DNA of 64,000 bases from G965230065 sp965230065 (GTDB taxonomy: Bacteria; Bacteroidota; Bacteroidia; Cytophagales; Cyclobacteriaceae): the NCBI GenBank assembly GCA_965230065.1, contig OZ245942.1:868001-932000 (forward strand), read 5' to 3'. Of this stretch, positions 51,673-60,314 are shown one piece after another; position 1 is the first letter of the stretch; the number at the start of each line of letters is the position of its first letter. A model generated the notes under the pieces. It had not been told where the DNA came from and did not search any database. It saw only the letters and a list, made by a program, of their open reading frames with translations. The translations under genes were made by a program, and so were the position numbers.

Positions 51673-52747
51673 ATTCCAGTAGATTGTATTCATTCAAAAC
51701 CCCTTTCCATTCTACCGCCCTGATATTATCAAGCAAAGTGATTTCCAGTTCTTCCAGCAGCGGACTTCCGTCGGGTACTGAAAAGCTGTAATATTGGGTA
51801 TTAATTTTATAGGGCAATACCATTACACTTTCTTCCACTTTTTGATTCTGGATCAAATACCTTAATATAGGCTCATCATATACAAATGCCTGTATTTCTT
51901 CATTTGCTATGGCATGGAGCGCCTCTTCCGGACTATCGTACGGCAAATAAGGAATGCCATTTTGCCGCAAATATAGTTCACTGGACGAACCCTTTATTAC
52001 CGCTGTTTTTATCTTTTTGAGGTCATTAATTCCCTCAATCCCTACGTCCAGCTGGTTCACAGTAAGGGCCGAGGCAATACTGGCCGTAAAACCAGATATA
52101 ATGATAATAGCTGTAAACATCCAGATGAGGGCTACGATACGCCCTCCGGTAGTTTTGGGTGATTTGTCTCCATAACCTACAGTTGTCATGGTTACAGCCG
52201 ACCACCAAACGCCACTCCACACTCCCGCTGCACCTTTATCAAACTCTTCTTTATTTTGTTTTCTTTCAAACACCCAAACCAACAAACCAAACATCAGAAT
52301 TACTAAAAATAAGAGCAATACTGCTTTGAAAAAATTGACCGAGAAAAAGTTCTCAATAAACCGTGCAACCTTTCCTTTATCAGCCTTTGAGGTTGCAATG
52401 GCCAGATTGGTAATGTAAAAAGGCTGGGTAAAGTCAAACTTCCTGGCCCGCTCGCTGGTAACAGTTAACGGATTAATGCATACATCTATACTGCCTTTTT
52501 CCAGAGCATCCAGCAAGCCCGGGAGGTCATATTCCTCGTACTTGTATTGAATGTTGAGTTCGCTGGCAATGCTCTCCCAAAGCGCTATACTCACCCCTTT
52601 GTATCCTTTTGTTTCTTTGATGATAAATGGCGGGGTTTCTTTAATACCTACCGTAATTGTGAAGTCGGTAACCAAAGATTGCCCTTCACATATGTATGAA
52701 AAGCAAGTAGTTGCAAGAAATGCAAAAGATAGAATAAAAAGTCTCAT
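51671..52747 (-). CDS. prokaryotic ionotropic glutamate receptor-like potassium channel (GluR0 type)
   Basis: The 358-residue protein has a signal peptide (1-22). A periplasmic binding lobe S1 (about 28-125) has the amino-acid-binding pattern PLTVTSERARKFDFTQPFY (Arg100 region). TM1 (about 139-161) is followed by a pore loop with the potassium selectivity filter TTVGYGD (188-194) and TM2 (about 204-230) with SGFTASIASALT, matching the receptor gate motif. Lobe S2 (about 235-355) includes FVYDEPIL with the amino-group-binding Asp291. This order is that of cyanobacterial GluR0. It should open a K+ pore on binding an amino acid in the periplasm. Confidence 0.9.
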   Translation of the reverse strand: MRLFILSFAFLATTCFSYICEGQSLVTDFTITVGIKETPPFIIKETKGYKGVSIALWESIASELNIQYKYEEYDLPGLLDALEKGSIDVCINPLTVTSERARKFDFTQPFYITNLAIATSKADKGKVARFIENFFSVNFFKAVLLLFLVILMFGLLVWVFERKQNKEEFDKGAAGVWSGVWWSAVTMTTVGYGDKSPKTTGGRIVALIWMFTAIIIISGFTASIASALTVNQLDVGIEGINDLKKIKTAVIKGSSSELYLRQNGIPYLPYDSPEEALHAIANEEIQAFVYDEPILRYLIQNQKVEESVMVLPYKINTQYYSFSVPDGSPLLEELEITLLDNIRAVEWKGVLNEYNLLE

Positions 52748-52813
52748 AGCAGATTTATCAGGATCCGAATATTTATGCCTGCTAAGGTTACAGAATTCTT
52801 AATAAAAAAACAA

Positions 52814-52845
52814 AAAAGCCGGATACACTAATGCACCCGGCTTTT
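52814..52845 (-). terminator. intrinsic terminator downstream of tonB
   Basis: AAAGCCGG / CCGGCTTT stem (52815-52822 and 52837-52844) with T-rich sequence beyond it on the minus strand. Confidence 0.8.
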
Positions 52846-52872
52846 ATATTAAAATATGGATATTTCTTTTTT

Positions 52873-53547
52873 TTAACCTAATTGGAATGTAATAGGCAGT
52901 ACCATTCGCACTCGTACAGCACGGCCTCTTTGCTTACCAGGATTCCATTTAGGAGCGCTTTTTATCACCCTCACAGCCTCTTCGTCACATCCGGCTCCAA
53001 TACCTTTAACGGCCTGTACATCTGTAATAGTTCCATCTTTATCAACTACAAATTGCACGAAAACTTTGCCTTCTATACCCATCCTTCTGGCTTGGGCAGG
53101 ATATTTCATATTTTTGTTAATATACTGATAGAAAGACTGCATGCCACCTTTGGGGGTAGGCTGATCTTCCACCACGGTGAAAATTTCGTCAGCTACCTCT
53201 TCTTCAGGGGCTTCTTCAAACACCATTTCTTCAATCTGTGTCTCCTCTGTAATTTCAACGTCCAGGTCAATCTCAATTTCTTCTTCTATTTCTTCTTCAT
53301 CAGGAACTTCAACAATTTCAGGAGTTTGAACTTTAGGCGGGGGTGGCGGGGGTTGCTCTGTAGGTGGGATTTCCATCACATCTTCAAATTCATCATCTAC
53401 ATTTCCCAGGTTCATCAAATCCCTGTCATCATAAGATTTCCATTCAAAGGCCATCGTAACAATGGCAAGGCTCAGCACCAAACCAATGCTCAGGAAAAGC
53501 CCTGACTTATTTTGCAAATCTACTTCAGGTTTCTTTTTTGGTTCCAT
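52873..53547 (-). CDS. tonB: TonB energy-transducing protein
   Basis: From ATG 53547 (MEPKKKPEVDL) the protein is 224 residues: a basic cytosolic start, one membrane helix (about 16-35), a periplasmic Pro/Glu-rich spacer (about 58-125, TEQPPPPPPKV and long Glu runs), and a C-terminal TonB domain (about 138-223: YPAQARRMGIEGKVFVQFVV, then KWNPGKQRGRAVRVRMVLPI). It couples proton-motive force from ExbBD to outer-membrane receptors. No exbBD is adjacent. Confidence 0.92.
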   Translation of the reverse strand: MEPKKKPEVDLQNKSGLFLSIGLVLSLAIVTMAFEWKSYDDRDLMNLGNVDDEFEDVMEIPPTEQPPPPPPKVQTPEIVEVPDEEEIEEEIEIDLDVEITEETQIEEMVFEEAPEEEVADEIFTVVEDQPTPKGGMQSFYQYINKNMKYPAQARRMGIEGKVFVQFVVDKDGTITDVQAVKGIGAGCDEEAVRVIKSAPKWNPGKQRGRAVRVRMVLPITFQLG

Positions 53548-53646
53548 ATCGTTTAAATAATTTTTAAGGTAATATCCACGTAATGTTAACACACAAATTA
53601 CAACAAAAATTCAGAGAATACAAAAAAAAAGATTGCTCAATACATA

Positions 53647-54012
53647 TTAAAGTTTATATACCAGATAGAAAAATCCATACCCCATGAGGCAACCACTTAC
53701 ATTGGCAGCCGCATCATAAAGCTCTACAACTCGTCCGGAAACCATAAGTTGACCAGCTTCCAACAGGAGTGCATAACCAATAGAAATGAGCAAAGCGAAT
53801 TTTACCGCCCCTGCCCTCAAATGAGAAAAGGTATGCTGCTTGGCAAAGCCAATGATCATCAGAAAAACCAATACAAAAAACACAAAAGCATGGGCTACTT
53901 TATCAAAACTGAACATCACATCGGCCTTGGCCATCTGCGCCCCTGGCATAAGAACCAATAGCAGGATAATCATTGCCCATACGATAGTGTACAGATTATA
54001 TTTAAGGAACAT
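53647..54012 (-). CDS. VanZ-like small membrane protein
   Basis: The 121-residue protein has four membrane helices with the VanZ pattern 'FSFDKVAHAFVFFVLVFLMI' (about 34-53) and 'LLISIGYALLLEAGQLMVSGRVVELYDAAANVSGCLMGY' spread over about 73-113. VanZ-like proteins are widespread and mostly uncharacterised. It lies leftward, 70 bases after gcvH. Confidence 0.82.
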   Translation of the reverse strand: MFLKYNLYTIVWAMIILLLVLMPGAQMAKADVMFSFDKVAHAFVFFVLVFLMIIGFAKQHTFSHLRAGAVKFALLISIGYALLLEAGQLMVSGRVVELYDAAANVSGCLMGYGFFYLVYKL

Positions 54013-54082
54013 GGCGTATAATTATAAGCAGGCAGTAGCAGCAGTTGGCAGTAAAAGCAGACTGCCGCAGCCTACTAAATTC

Positions 54083-54463
54083 TTATTCTCCGACCACTTC
54101 CTTATAAGCTTCAGCATCCAGGAGTTCATCCAGTTCTTCCTTATTAACGATACTCACTTTAATCATCCAGCCCTTTTCATACGGAGATTCATTCACCATT
54201 TCCGGGGTTGCTTCCAGCTCGGGGTTTACTTCCAAAATTTCACCTGAAATGGGCATAAATAAATCAGAAACCGTCTTTACAGCTTCTACCGTGCCAAAAA
54301 CCTCCCCTTTGTCAAGGGTATCGCCTTCGGTTTCAATTTCCACATATACAATATCGCCCAGCTCGCCCTGCGCAAAATCTGTAACGCCTACGTACGCTTC
54401 CTCTCCTTCTATCCTGATCCATTCGTGGTCTTCGGTATATTTCAATGATGCGGGTACTTCCAT
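54083..54463 (-). CDS. gcvH: glycine cleavage system H protein
   Basis: GcvH carries the lipoyl arm that shuttles the aminomethyl group between the P, T and L proteins. The 126-residue protein has YTEDHEWIRIEGEEAYVGVT, GDIVYVEI, and the lipoylation segment EVFGTVEAVKTVSDLFMPIS with the modified Lys64. It ends with 'ELDELLDAEAYKEVVGE'. No other gcv gene is in the window. Confidence 0.96.
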   Translation of the reverse strand: MEVPASLKYTEDHEWIRIEGEEAYVGVTDFAQGELGDIVYVEIETEGDTLDKGEVFGTVEAVKTVSDLFMPISGEILEVNPELEATPEMVNESPYEKGWMIKVSIVNKEELDELLDAEAYKEVVGE

Positions 54464-54581
54464 ATAGTTTTTAGTTTTATCTATTTATAGGTTGATATTC
54501 GCTTCAAAAGTACACTCTTTTTTTTAATGTAAAAACAATAATCAATATGACAAGTGTTTCAAATTAGATTTGTCAATTTTT

Positions 54582-54589
54582 TATATTTG
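54582..54589 (+). promoter_or_regulatory. -7 promoter box candidate that argues for the later acyltransferase start
   Basis: TATATTTG matches TAnnTTTG exactly. If it is used, transcription begins near 54595, after the upstream GTG at 54554, so translation would start at GTG 54629. Confidence 0.45.
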
Positions 54590-54628
54590 CGCCATATTTG
54601 GGCACTACACACCATTAACTTATCAATT

Positions 54629-55984
54629 GTGAAATTCGGATACCGTTTTTTATACTACACCTTCCAATTTGCATTATGGGCTTTTTTCAGAAGGATTTAC
54701 TTACACAATGCCAAAGGTATCCCGAAAGACAAACCGGTATTACTGGCCTGTAACCATCCCAACTCATTTATGGATGGATGCCTTTTTGGTGAATCCCAAC
54801 CCCAACCCATTCATTTTATTGCCCGGGGCGATGCCATGAATACACCATTTAAAAAGTGGCTTTTCGGCCAGTTTCACGCTGTTCCTATTTTCAGGTTACA
54901 GGAAGGCATTGAAAACCTGCACCGGAACAAGCAAACGTTCAGGGAATGCCAGGAACTTTTTGAGAAAAACGGTAAAATCATCATTTTCTCGGAAGGAATT
55001 TGCGTGCAGGAAAAACGGGTACGGAAGCTCAAGAAGGGTACAGGGCGTATGTATTTTGAAATAGAATCAAATTTTGATTTCAACCTGGGCATTCAGGTAA
55101 TCCCGGTGGGTTTTAACTATACTTTTTTTAATAAACCGGGTGCTGAGGTCATGATCAACATAGGTGAGCCAATGCCCATGGAGCGATACATAGAACTGTA
55201 TAAAGAGAACAAAGCCCAAGGGATAAACACCTTCACTGCCGATTTGCAGGAAAAAATAGAAGAGCGCGTTATTGCTATCCATAAAAAAGAAGATGAACCC
55301 CTGGCCGAAAACCTGCTTACCCTGGCACGCAACAATTTTCAGGAACATCCATTTCCATGGAAACCCACACGTAACGACCGTTTTGTTCTGGAAAAAAGCA
55401 CCTGTGATACGCTCAACCATATTTCAAAAAATGAGCGGGACACTTACCAGCAATTATCACAGGAAGTAGAACAGTATTTTGCACAATTAAAAGACCTTCA
55501 TATATCTGACATGGATGTTGCCAAAGAGCGACGGTATAATTGGGGAAAAGGGTTACTTTTTTTGCTGGGATGGCCTTTGTATATTTTAGGTTATTTATTC
55601 AATTTACCTCCTGTGTGGGCAGGAAATGCAATAACAGTAAAAATAATAACCAACCCTGTTTTTTACCTTTCAGTGCGCATTGTGATCACTTATTTCTTAT
55701 ATTTACTTGTTTACATTCCGCTATTGTTGGTTTTGGTTGCCTGGCTGGGAAATACCTGGTATTTCGGGTTAACGGCCATTGCCATCATGGCGATTTCCGG
55801 ATATTATGCCCTTTATTATTCCCGATTATGGAAAGACAGCATCCTCCGCTGGCGGTATTTAAATCTAAAACGTAAAAACCACGATCTGATAGCCTCCCTT
55901 AAAAAACAAAGACAACATATTCTTCGGATACTTAAAGAATATAAAAGAAAAAACGACATAAAGCCACAATCGAGTAAGCAGTAG
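54629..55984 (+). CDS. lysophospholipid acyltransferase family membrane protein (PlsC-like)
   Basis: I prefer the GTG at 54629 (MKFGYRFLYYTFQ, 451 residues) over an in-frame GTG at 54554 because of the promoter box between them. The acyltransferase domain (about 5-230) has the catalytic ACNHPNSFMDG (HxxxxD variant N-H-P-N-S-F-M-D), FGQFHAVPIFRL, IIIFSEGICV (E-G motif) and VIPVGFNY. The C-terminal part has two or three membrane helices (about 300-405) and a basic helical tail. It should acylate a lysophospholipid or glycerol phosphate. Divergent from gcvH. Confidence 0.85.
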   Translation: MKFGYRFLYYTFQFALWAFFRRIYLHNAKGIPKDKPVLLACNHPNSFMDGCLFGESQPQPIHFIARGDAMNTPFKKWLFGQFHAVPIFRLQEGIENLHRNKQTFRECQELFEKNGKIIIFSEGICVQEKRVRKLKKGTGRMYFEIESNFDFNLGIQVIPVGFNYTFFNKPGAEVMINIGEPMPMERYIELYKENKAQGINTFTADLQEKIEERVIAIHKKEDEPLAENLLTLARNNFQEHPFPWKPTRNDRFVLEKSTCDTLNHISKNERDTYQQLSQEVEQYFAQLKDLHISDMDVAKERRYNWGKGLLFLLGWPLYILGYLFNLPPVWAGNAITVKIITNPVFYLSVRIVITYFLYLLVYIPLLLVLVAWLGNTWYFGLTAIAIMAISGYYALYYSRLWKDSILRWRYLNLKRKNHDLIASLKKQRQHILRILKEYKRKNDIKPQSSKQ

Positions 55985-56008
55985 GCAACGGCAGTTGGCA
56001 GTGGCAGT

Positions 56009-56062
56009 AGTCCACAGTCTAATAGTCTATAGCCCCCTATTTAAGTCTGTGGACTATAGACT
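56009..56062. repeat. interleaved inverted repeats (pseudoknot-like arrangement)
   Basis: AGTCCACAG (56009-56017) pairs with CTGTGGACT (56047-56055), and AGTCTATAG (56024-56032) pairs with CTATAGACT (56054-56062). The order a-b-a'-b' means the two 9-bp helices interlock. It lies between the acyltransferase and typA. Confidence 0.5.
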
Positions 56063-56168
56063 AGAAAACTGTTGACTAAATTACAAATTACCAACTGCAC
56101 TTGCCTTCTGCAACTGTTTCTGCTAACTAAATCTTTCCCTAAGGTTTAATTAATCTGATGCTTTTGCG

Positions 56169-56176
56169 TACCTTTG
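56169..56176 (+). promoter_or_regulatory. -7 promoter box of typA
   Basis: TACCTTTG matches TAnnTTTG exactly, 22 bases ahead of the ATG. TTT at 56145 at 21-base spacing is a weak -33. An AGGAAG Shine-Dalgarno-like site precedes the ATG, which is unusual for this phylum. Confidence 0.55.
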
Positions 56177-56198
56177 CACCCTTAAATTGAGAGGAAGT

Positions 56199-58010
56199 AT
56201 GCAAAGTATTAGAAATGTAGCGATTATCGCACACGTAGACCACGGAAAAACCACTTTGGTGGACAAAATTATCCATGCGTCTAAAATTTTTCGCGAAAAC
56301 CAGGAAGTGGGAGAACTCATACTGGATAACAACGAACTGGAACGGGAACGCGGCATTACCATTTTGTCGAAAAACGTTTCTGTAAGATATAAAGATGTAA
56401 AAATCAATATCATTGACACACCCGGCCACTCCGATTTTGGAGGAGAAGTAGAAAGGGTACTGAAAATGGCTGATGGCGTTTTGCTATTGGTAGACGCTTT
56501 TGAAGGTCCTATGCCCCAAACCCGCTTTGTTTTGAGCAAAGCCCTGGAACTGGGCCTGGAACCCATTGTGGTGATCAATAAAGTGGATAAACCCAACTGT
56601 CGCCCCGATGAAGTGCACGACCAGGTGTTCGATCTCATGTTTAACCTGGATGCCACCGAAGAACAACTGGATTTTGTCACCATGTTCGGCTCATCTAAAC
56701 AAGGATGGATGTCGGATGACTGGAAAAACCCAACCGACAATATCTTTCCTTTGCTGGATGCCATCATCGAGCACGTACCCGAAGCTCCGCAACGAGAGGG
56801 CGTACCCCAAATGCAGGTTACTTCCCTGGAGTATTCTTCTTTTGTGGGAAGAATTGCCATTGGCCGTGTGTACAAAGGCACATTGAAAGAAGGAGCCGTA
56901 ATGGGGCTTTGTAAAAAAGGTGGCTCGGTAAAACAAGTGAGAATCAAAGAGTTGCAGGTATTTGAAGGATTAGGGAAGGCAAAAGTTCCGGAAGTTAAGT
57001 CGGGTGACATTTGTGCCATTGCCGGGCTCGACGACTTTGAGATTGGCGATACGCTCACCAGCCTGGAGAATCCCGAGCCCCTGCCCCGCATCGCCATTGA
57101 TGAGCCTACCATGAGCATGTTGTTTACCATTAACAACTCTCCGTTTTTTGGCAAAGAAGGAAAGTTTGTAACATCACGCCATTTGCGCGACCGTCTGTTT
57201 AAAGAAACTGAAAAAAACCTGGCGATGCGCATTGAAGAAACTGACCGGGAAGACCGCTTTTTGGTGTACGGACGTGGTATCCTGCACCTTTCAATCCTGA
57301 TTGAAACCATGCGGCGGGAAGGGTACGAGTTTCAGGTAGGGCAGCCCCAGGTACTTTACAAAGAAATTGACGGCAAAAAATGCGAACCTATCGAAACACT
57401 GGTGGTAGATGTGCCCGAGGAAAGTTCGGGAAAAGTGATAGAACTGGTAACACAGCGCAAAGGCGAACTGCTGGTGATGGAGCCCAAAGGAGACATGCAG
57501 CACCTTGAGTTTGACATTCCGGCCCGAGGCATCATCGGCCTGCGAAACAATGTGCTTACCGCTACTGCCGGAGAAGCGATTATGACGCACCGGTATAGTA
57601 AATATGAGCCTGTAAAAGGGGAAATGCCTAGCCGCAATACTGGTGCACTCATTTCAATGGAAACTGGCCCCACCACGGGCTATGCCATTGATAAACTGCA
57701 AGACCGGGGAATTTTCTTTGTGGGCCCCGGAGAAGAAGTGTACATCGGACAAGTAGTGGGCGAGCACACCCGTGGTAACGATATTGTGGTAAATATCCTG
57801 AAAGGGAAAAAGCTTACCAACATGCGTGCTGCCGGGTCTGATGATAATGCTAAAATTGCGCCCAAGCGTGAGTTTTCACTGGAAGCTGCTCTGGAATATA
57901 TTCAGAAAGATGAGTATGTGGAAATCACCCCGCAGTCTATCCGAATGCGGAAAATCTACCTGGATGAAAACGAGCGGAAGCGCATGACCTCTAAAATTAT
58001 GGAGGAGTAA
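56199..58010 (+). CDS. typA: ribosome-associated GTPase TypA/BipA
   Basis: Start ATG 56199 (MQSIRNVAIIAHVD) is set by the AGGAAG site just upstream; 603 residues. It has the translational GTPase G domain with IAHVDHGKTTLVDK (about 9-22), the switch ERERGITIL, DTPGHSDFGGEVERVL and guanine motif INKVDKP, then EF-G-like domains II, III and V and the TypA-specific C-terminal domain. TypA acts in ribosome assembly and stress adaptation. A strong terminator follows. Confidence 0.97.
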   Translation: MQSIRNVAIIAHVDHGKTTLVDKIIHASKIFRENQEVGELILDNNELERERGITILSKNVSVRYKDVKINIIDTPGHSDFGGEVERVLKMADGVLLLVDAFEGPMPQTRFVLSKALELGLEPIVVINKVDKPNCRPDEVHDQVFDLMFNLDATEEQLDFVTMFGSSKQGWMSDDWKNPTDNIFPLLDAIIEHVPEAPQREGVPQMQVTSLEYSSFVGRIAIGRVYKGTLKEGAVMGLCKKGGSVKQVRIKELQVFEGLGKAKVPEVKSGDICAIAGLDDFEIGDTLTSLENPEPLPRIAIDEPTMSMLFTINNSPFFGKEGKFVTSRHLRDRLFKETEKNLAMRIEETDREDRFLVYGRGILHLSILIETMRREGYEFQVGQPQVLYKEIDGKKCEPIETLVVDVPEESSGKVIELVTQRKGELLVMEPKGDMQHLEFDIPARGIIGLRNNVLTATAGEAIMTHRYSKYEPVKGEMPSRNTGALISMETGPTTGYAIDKLQDRGIFFVGPGEEVYIGQVVGEHTRGNDIVVNILKGKKLTNMRAAGSDDNAKIAPKREFSLEAALEYIQKDEYVEITPQSIRMRKIYLDENERKRMTSKIMEE

Positions 58011-58044
58011 TGCATTCTTAATCTTTGATCATCTCATTTTACCC

Positions 58045-58087
58045 AAACCGGGAGGCTTATATTACTGATAAGCCTCCCGGTTTTTTT
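58045..58087 (+). terminator. strong intrinsic terminator after typA
   Basis: A 16-base arm (58045-58060) pairs perfectly with 58068-58083 around a 7-base loop, followed by T residues. Confidence 0.92.
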
Positions 58088-58446
58088 ATGCCCTCCTATT
58101 AAATATCAAGTGAAACCCACCGGATATCAATCCAAAACCTGTGCTTGTCAAGTGGCCCTGAAAATCAGGTTACACCCGCCTGATTACTCCTGACAAATAT
58201 GCAAAAACCCGCTTATTATAAATGACAGGGTTTTGAGTCAGCTGATTTTTTTCAAGGGCAAATGCTGAAAAGCCCACCTGATAAGTGTAAAAAAACGTTG
58301 CCTTGGAGCACGGACATCATTGTCCGTGAATGCAGAGCTAGTCCTCTCGCGGTATATGCGGACTAGGAAGTCCGCCCTCCGAATCGCCATTTTTCTCACT
58401 TATTCAGGCAAAACAGAGTAAGCCACAAATTTTTAACACCAAAATC
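58088..58446. other. 359-base spacer with palindromic elements, upstream of the lipoprotein cluster
   Basis: The spacer contains AAAACCC/GGGTTTT (58204-58210 / 58228-58234), the stem CACGGAC/GTCCGTG (58309-58315 / 58322-58328) and the stem GCGGACT/AGTCCGC (58358-58364 / 58369-58375). GCAAATGCTGAAAAGCC ends at 58274 and recurs, with one mismatch, upstream of the second lipoprotein copy. No open frame was seen. Confidence 0.55.
58309..58375. repeat. REP-like small palindromes sharing GGAGCACGGA with 62731-62740
   Basis: Two short perfect 7-bp stems stand side by side, and CTAGTCC (58338-58344) can alternatively pair with GGACTAG (58360-58366). GGAGCACGGA begins at 58306 and again at 62731. Confidence 0.45.
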
Positions 58447-58929
58447 ATGAAAAATCTAAGTTTTATTTTCCGAATGGGTGTATTGTCATTCGCTGTAATG
58501 TTACTCATTTCCTGTGAACCGGATGAAATAGCTACCACAAGCTTTCCTACAAATGAAGGTGTAAGAAGTAACGACACCCGCACCACAAAAACCAAGCAAC
58601 TGGAATTCATTTTTGACAAGGCGGGCCGTAAAGATGGTGCCCATTCCGTAGGGTACAACCCGGCTACGGGCAGCAAGTTTGAGGCATTGCTGAGAGGCGG
58701 GGATATCTACGGTTTCCTGGTAAAAAAACGCGACGGACAAATTATCAAACTGGCGCAAAAAATTAAACACCCGCCAGCCGCCATACCTCCGCCCCCACCC
58801 ATCGGTTGCCCCGATGGTTTCGACTGGCGATGTGTGTGTTATACCCACCCCGTGTATGATGTTACCGTCTGTGTTTCATTCTGTGTAGCCAATACGATTG
58901 TATTAGTTACCACCGGCTCAGGCTATTAA
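58447..58929 (+). CDS. lipoprotein of an unrecognised family (copy 1), Cys-rich C-terminus
   Basis: The 160-residue protein has a signal peptide and lipobox LLISCEPD (Cys23). A conserved block KAGRKDGAHSVGYNPATGSK (about 57-76) and RGGDIYGFLVKKRDGQ (about 82-97) follow, then a proline-rich linker (PPAAIPPPPPIG). The hydrophobic C-terminus has five Cys residues (GCPDGFDWRCVCY, VTVCVSFCV), probably forming disulfides outside the cell. The central block recurs in the protein at 62909. I know no named family for it. It has its own terminator. Confidence 0.75.
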   Translation: MKNLSFIFRMGVLSFAVMLLISCEPDEIATTSFPTNEGVRSNDTRTTKTKQLEFIFDKAGRKDGAHSVGYNPATGSKFEALLRGGDIYGFLVKKRDGQIIKLAQKIKHPPAAIPPPPPIGCPDGFDWRCVCYTHPVYDVTVCVSFCVANTIVLVTTGSGY

Positions 58930-58938
58930 ATCTTAACT

Positions 58939-58975
58939 GGAAAGCCATCTTCCAACATGGTGGCTTCCCTTTTTC
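58939..58975 (+). terminator. intrinsic terminator after lipoprotein copy 1
   Basis: GGAAAGCCA (58939-58947) pairs with TGGCTTCC (58961-58968) with one bulged A, then CTTTTT. Confidence 0.65.
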
Positions 58976-59002
58976 CCTTTCATCAATTTAAATTTTAAAG
59001 TA

Positions 59003-60283
59003 ATGAAACGCTCAAAAATTATACTGAACACATTCCTGCTTGTATCATTATTTTTCACTTATAATGCTTTTGGACAATGGAACAGCGGTGGCGACAATAT
59101 TTACTATAACAACGGAAATGTAGGCATTGGAAAAATAAACCCTTCTCAAAAACTTGATGTGAATGGCACCATCCAAACAAAATACCTTCACATAAAAAAT
59201 GTGTTAGGAGGGTGGAGAATTTCTACCAATGGTGGTGGAAAAGACTTATTGTTCAGATCCGAGCCCAACGGTGGCTCCCCCGAAACCCGCATGTACCTGA
59301 AACAAAATGGCAATATAGGCATAGGCACCAGCAGCCCTACCAGTCGATTGCACTTACAAGGCCCTGAAAACAATGGTATCAACGGAACACTAAAAATCAC
59401 TTCAGGTGCTCAAAAAATGGTGTTAGACGGCAATGAAATAGATGGCAGCCACGGCATTTATCTAAATCACAACCTGAATAAAAATATCATCATGGCTACC
59501 GGAGGCGGCAGGGTAGGTATTGGCACCAGTTCTCCTTCCAGCAAATTGCACGTGGTAGCGCCCAATTATGCCCGCATCACCATGACGGCTACCGCTCCTG
59601 CAAATGATGTAAAGATGTTTGTAGACGCGAGGGGCAGTAGAGACAACGAAAGGGGCCAACTTGGCACTTTATCCAATCATGACATCCGGATTTATACCAA
59701 CTCACAGCCCCGGATGATTGTTCACAAGAGTGGAAAAATTGGCATTGGCACTACTTCCGGGTTAAATGCACAACTGAATGTGCGCTCTACTGGCATGCAA
59801 CTGCAACTGAACAATCCCAACTCTGGCGGAGGCACATGGCGGGTGGGTGCTTCCAGTAATAGCTGGGCAGTAGGCGGTGGCAAGTTTGTGATTTCAAAGG
59901 CCGGGAGTACGGCCGGCGCAGCCATAGTTATCAATCAATACAACAGTGTGGGCATCGGCACGCCTACGCCCAACAGTGCCTATCGCCTTTCGGTAAACGG
60001 AAAAATCAGGGCCAAAGAAATTGTGGTAGAAACCGGATGGGCCGATTTCGTCTTTGAAGATGATTATAAACTCATGCCTCTGGAAGAAGTAGAAGCCTAC
60101 ATCCTTGCGCATAATCACCTTCCCGACATACCTTCTGCCAAAGATGTGGAAGAAAACGGCGTAAGTGTAGGGGAAATGGAGTCAAAGCTTCTGCAAAAAG
60201 TTGAAGAACTTACCCTCTATCTTATTGAAATGAAAAAGGAAAATGCAGCCTTATCACAGCGCATACAGCAGCTTGAAAACTAA
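59003..60283 (+). CDS. secreted tail-fiber-like protein with repeated 'VGIGT..P..KL.V' units
   Basis: The 426-residue protein has a signal peptide (about 1-24, ending AFGQ). It carries at least five copies of the motif N-x-G-I-G-T-x-x-P-x-x-x-L-x-V (e.g. NVGIGKINPSQKLDVNG, NIGIGTSSPTSRLHLQG, RVGIGTSSPSSKLHVV), typical of tail-fiber-like beta-rich stalks. The C-terminal LPDIPSAKDVEENGVSVGEM and a coiled coil (about 390-426) are the usual ending of such Bacteroidota surface proteins. There is no S74 autoprotease dyad. The export signal and lack of phage genes point to a cell-surface fibre, not a prophage. Confidence 0.82.
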   Translation: MKRSKIILNTFLLVSLFFTYNAFGQWNSGGDNIYYNNGNVGIGKINPSQKLDVNGTIQTKYLHIKNVLGGWRISTNGGGKDLLFRSEPNGGSPETRMYLKQNGNIGIGTSSPTSRLHLQGPENNGINGTLKITSGAQKMVLDGNEIDGSHGIYLNHNLNKNIIMATGGGRVGIGTSSPSSKLHVVAPNYARITMTATAPANDVKMFVDARGSRDNERGQLGTLSNHDIRIYTNSQPRMIVHKSGKIGIGTTSGLNAQLNVRSTGMQLQLNNPNSGGGTWRVGASSNSWAVGGGKFVISKAGSTAGAAIVINQYNSVGIGTPTPNSAYRLSVNGKIRAKEIVVETGWADFVFEDDYKLMPLEEVEAYILAHNHLPDIPSAKDVEENGVSVGEMESKLLQKVEELTLYLIEMKKENAALSQRIQQLEN

Positions 60284-60314
60284 GATTTGATGTTAAACGC
60301 TAAATGTGATAATC

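Noticed and set aside
56150..57310. Long open frame (386 codons) on the minus strand across typA
   Set aside because: It is antisense to a fully conserved GTPase, Ser/Arg-rich, with no recognisable motif; it is a coding shadow.
59003..60283. Prophage tail-fiber gene
   Set aside because: It has a signal peptide, and no capsid, terminase, portal or integrase gene is near.
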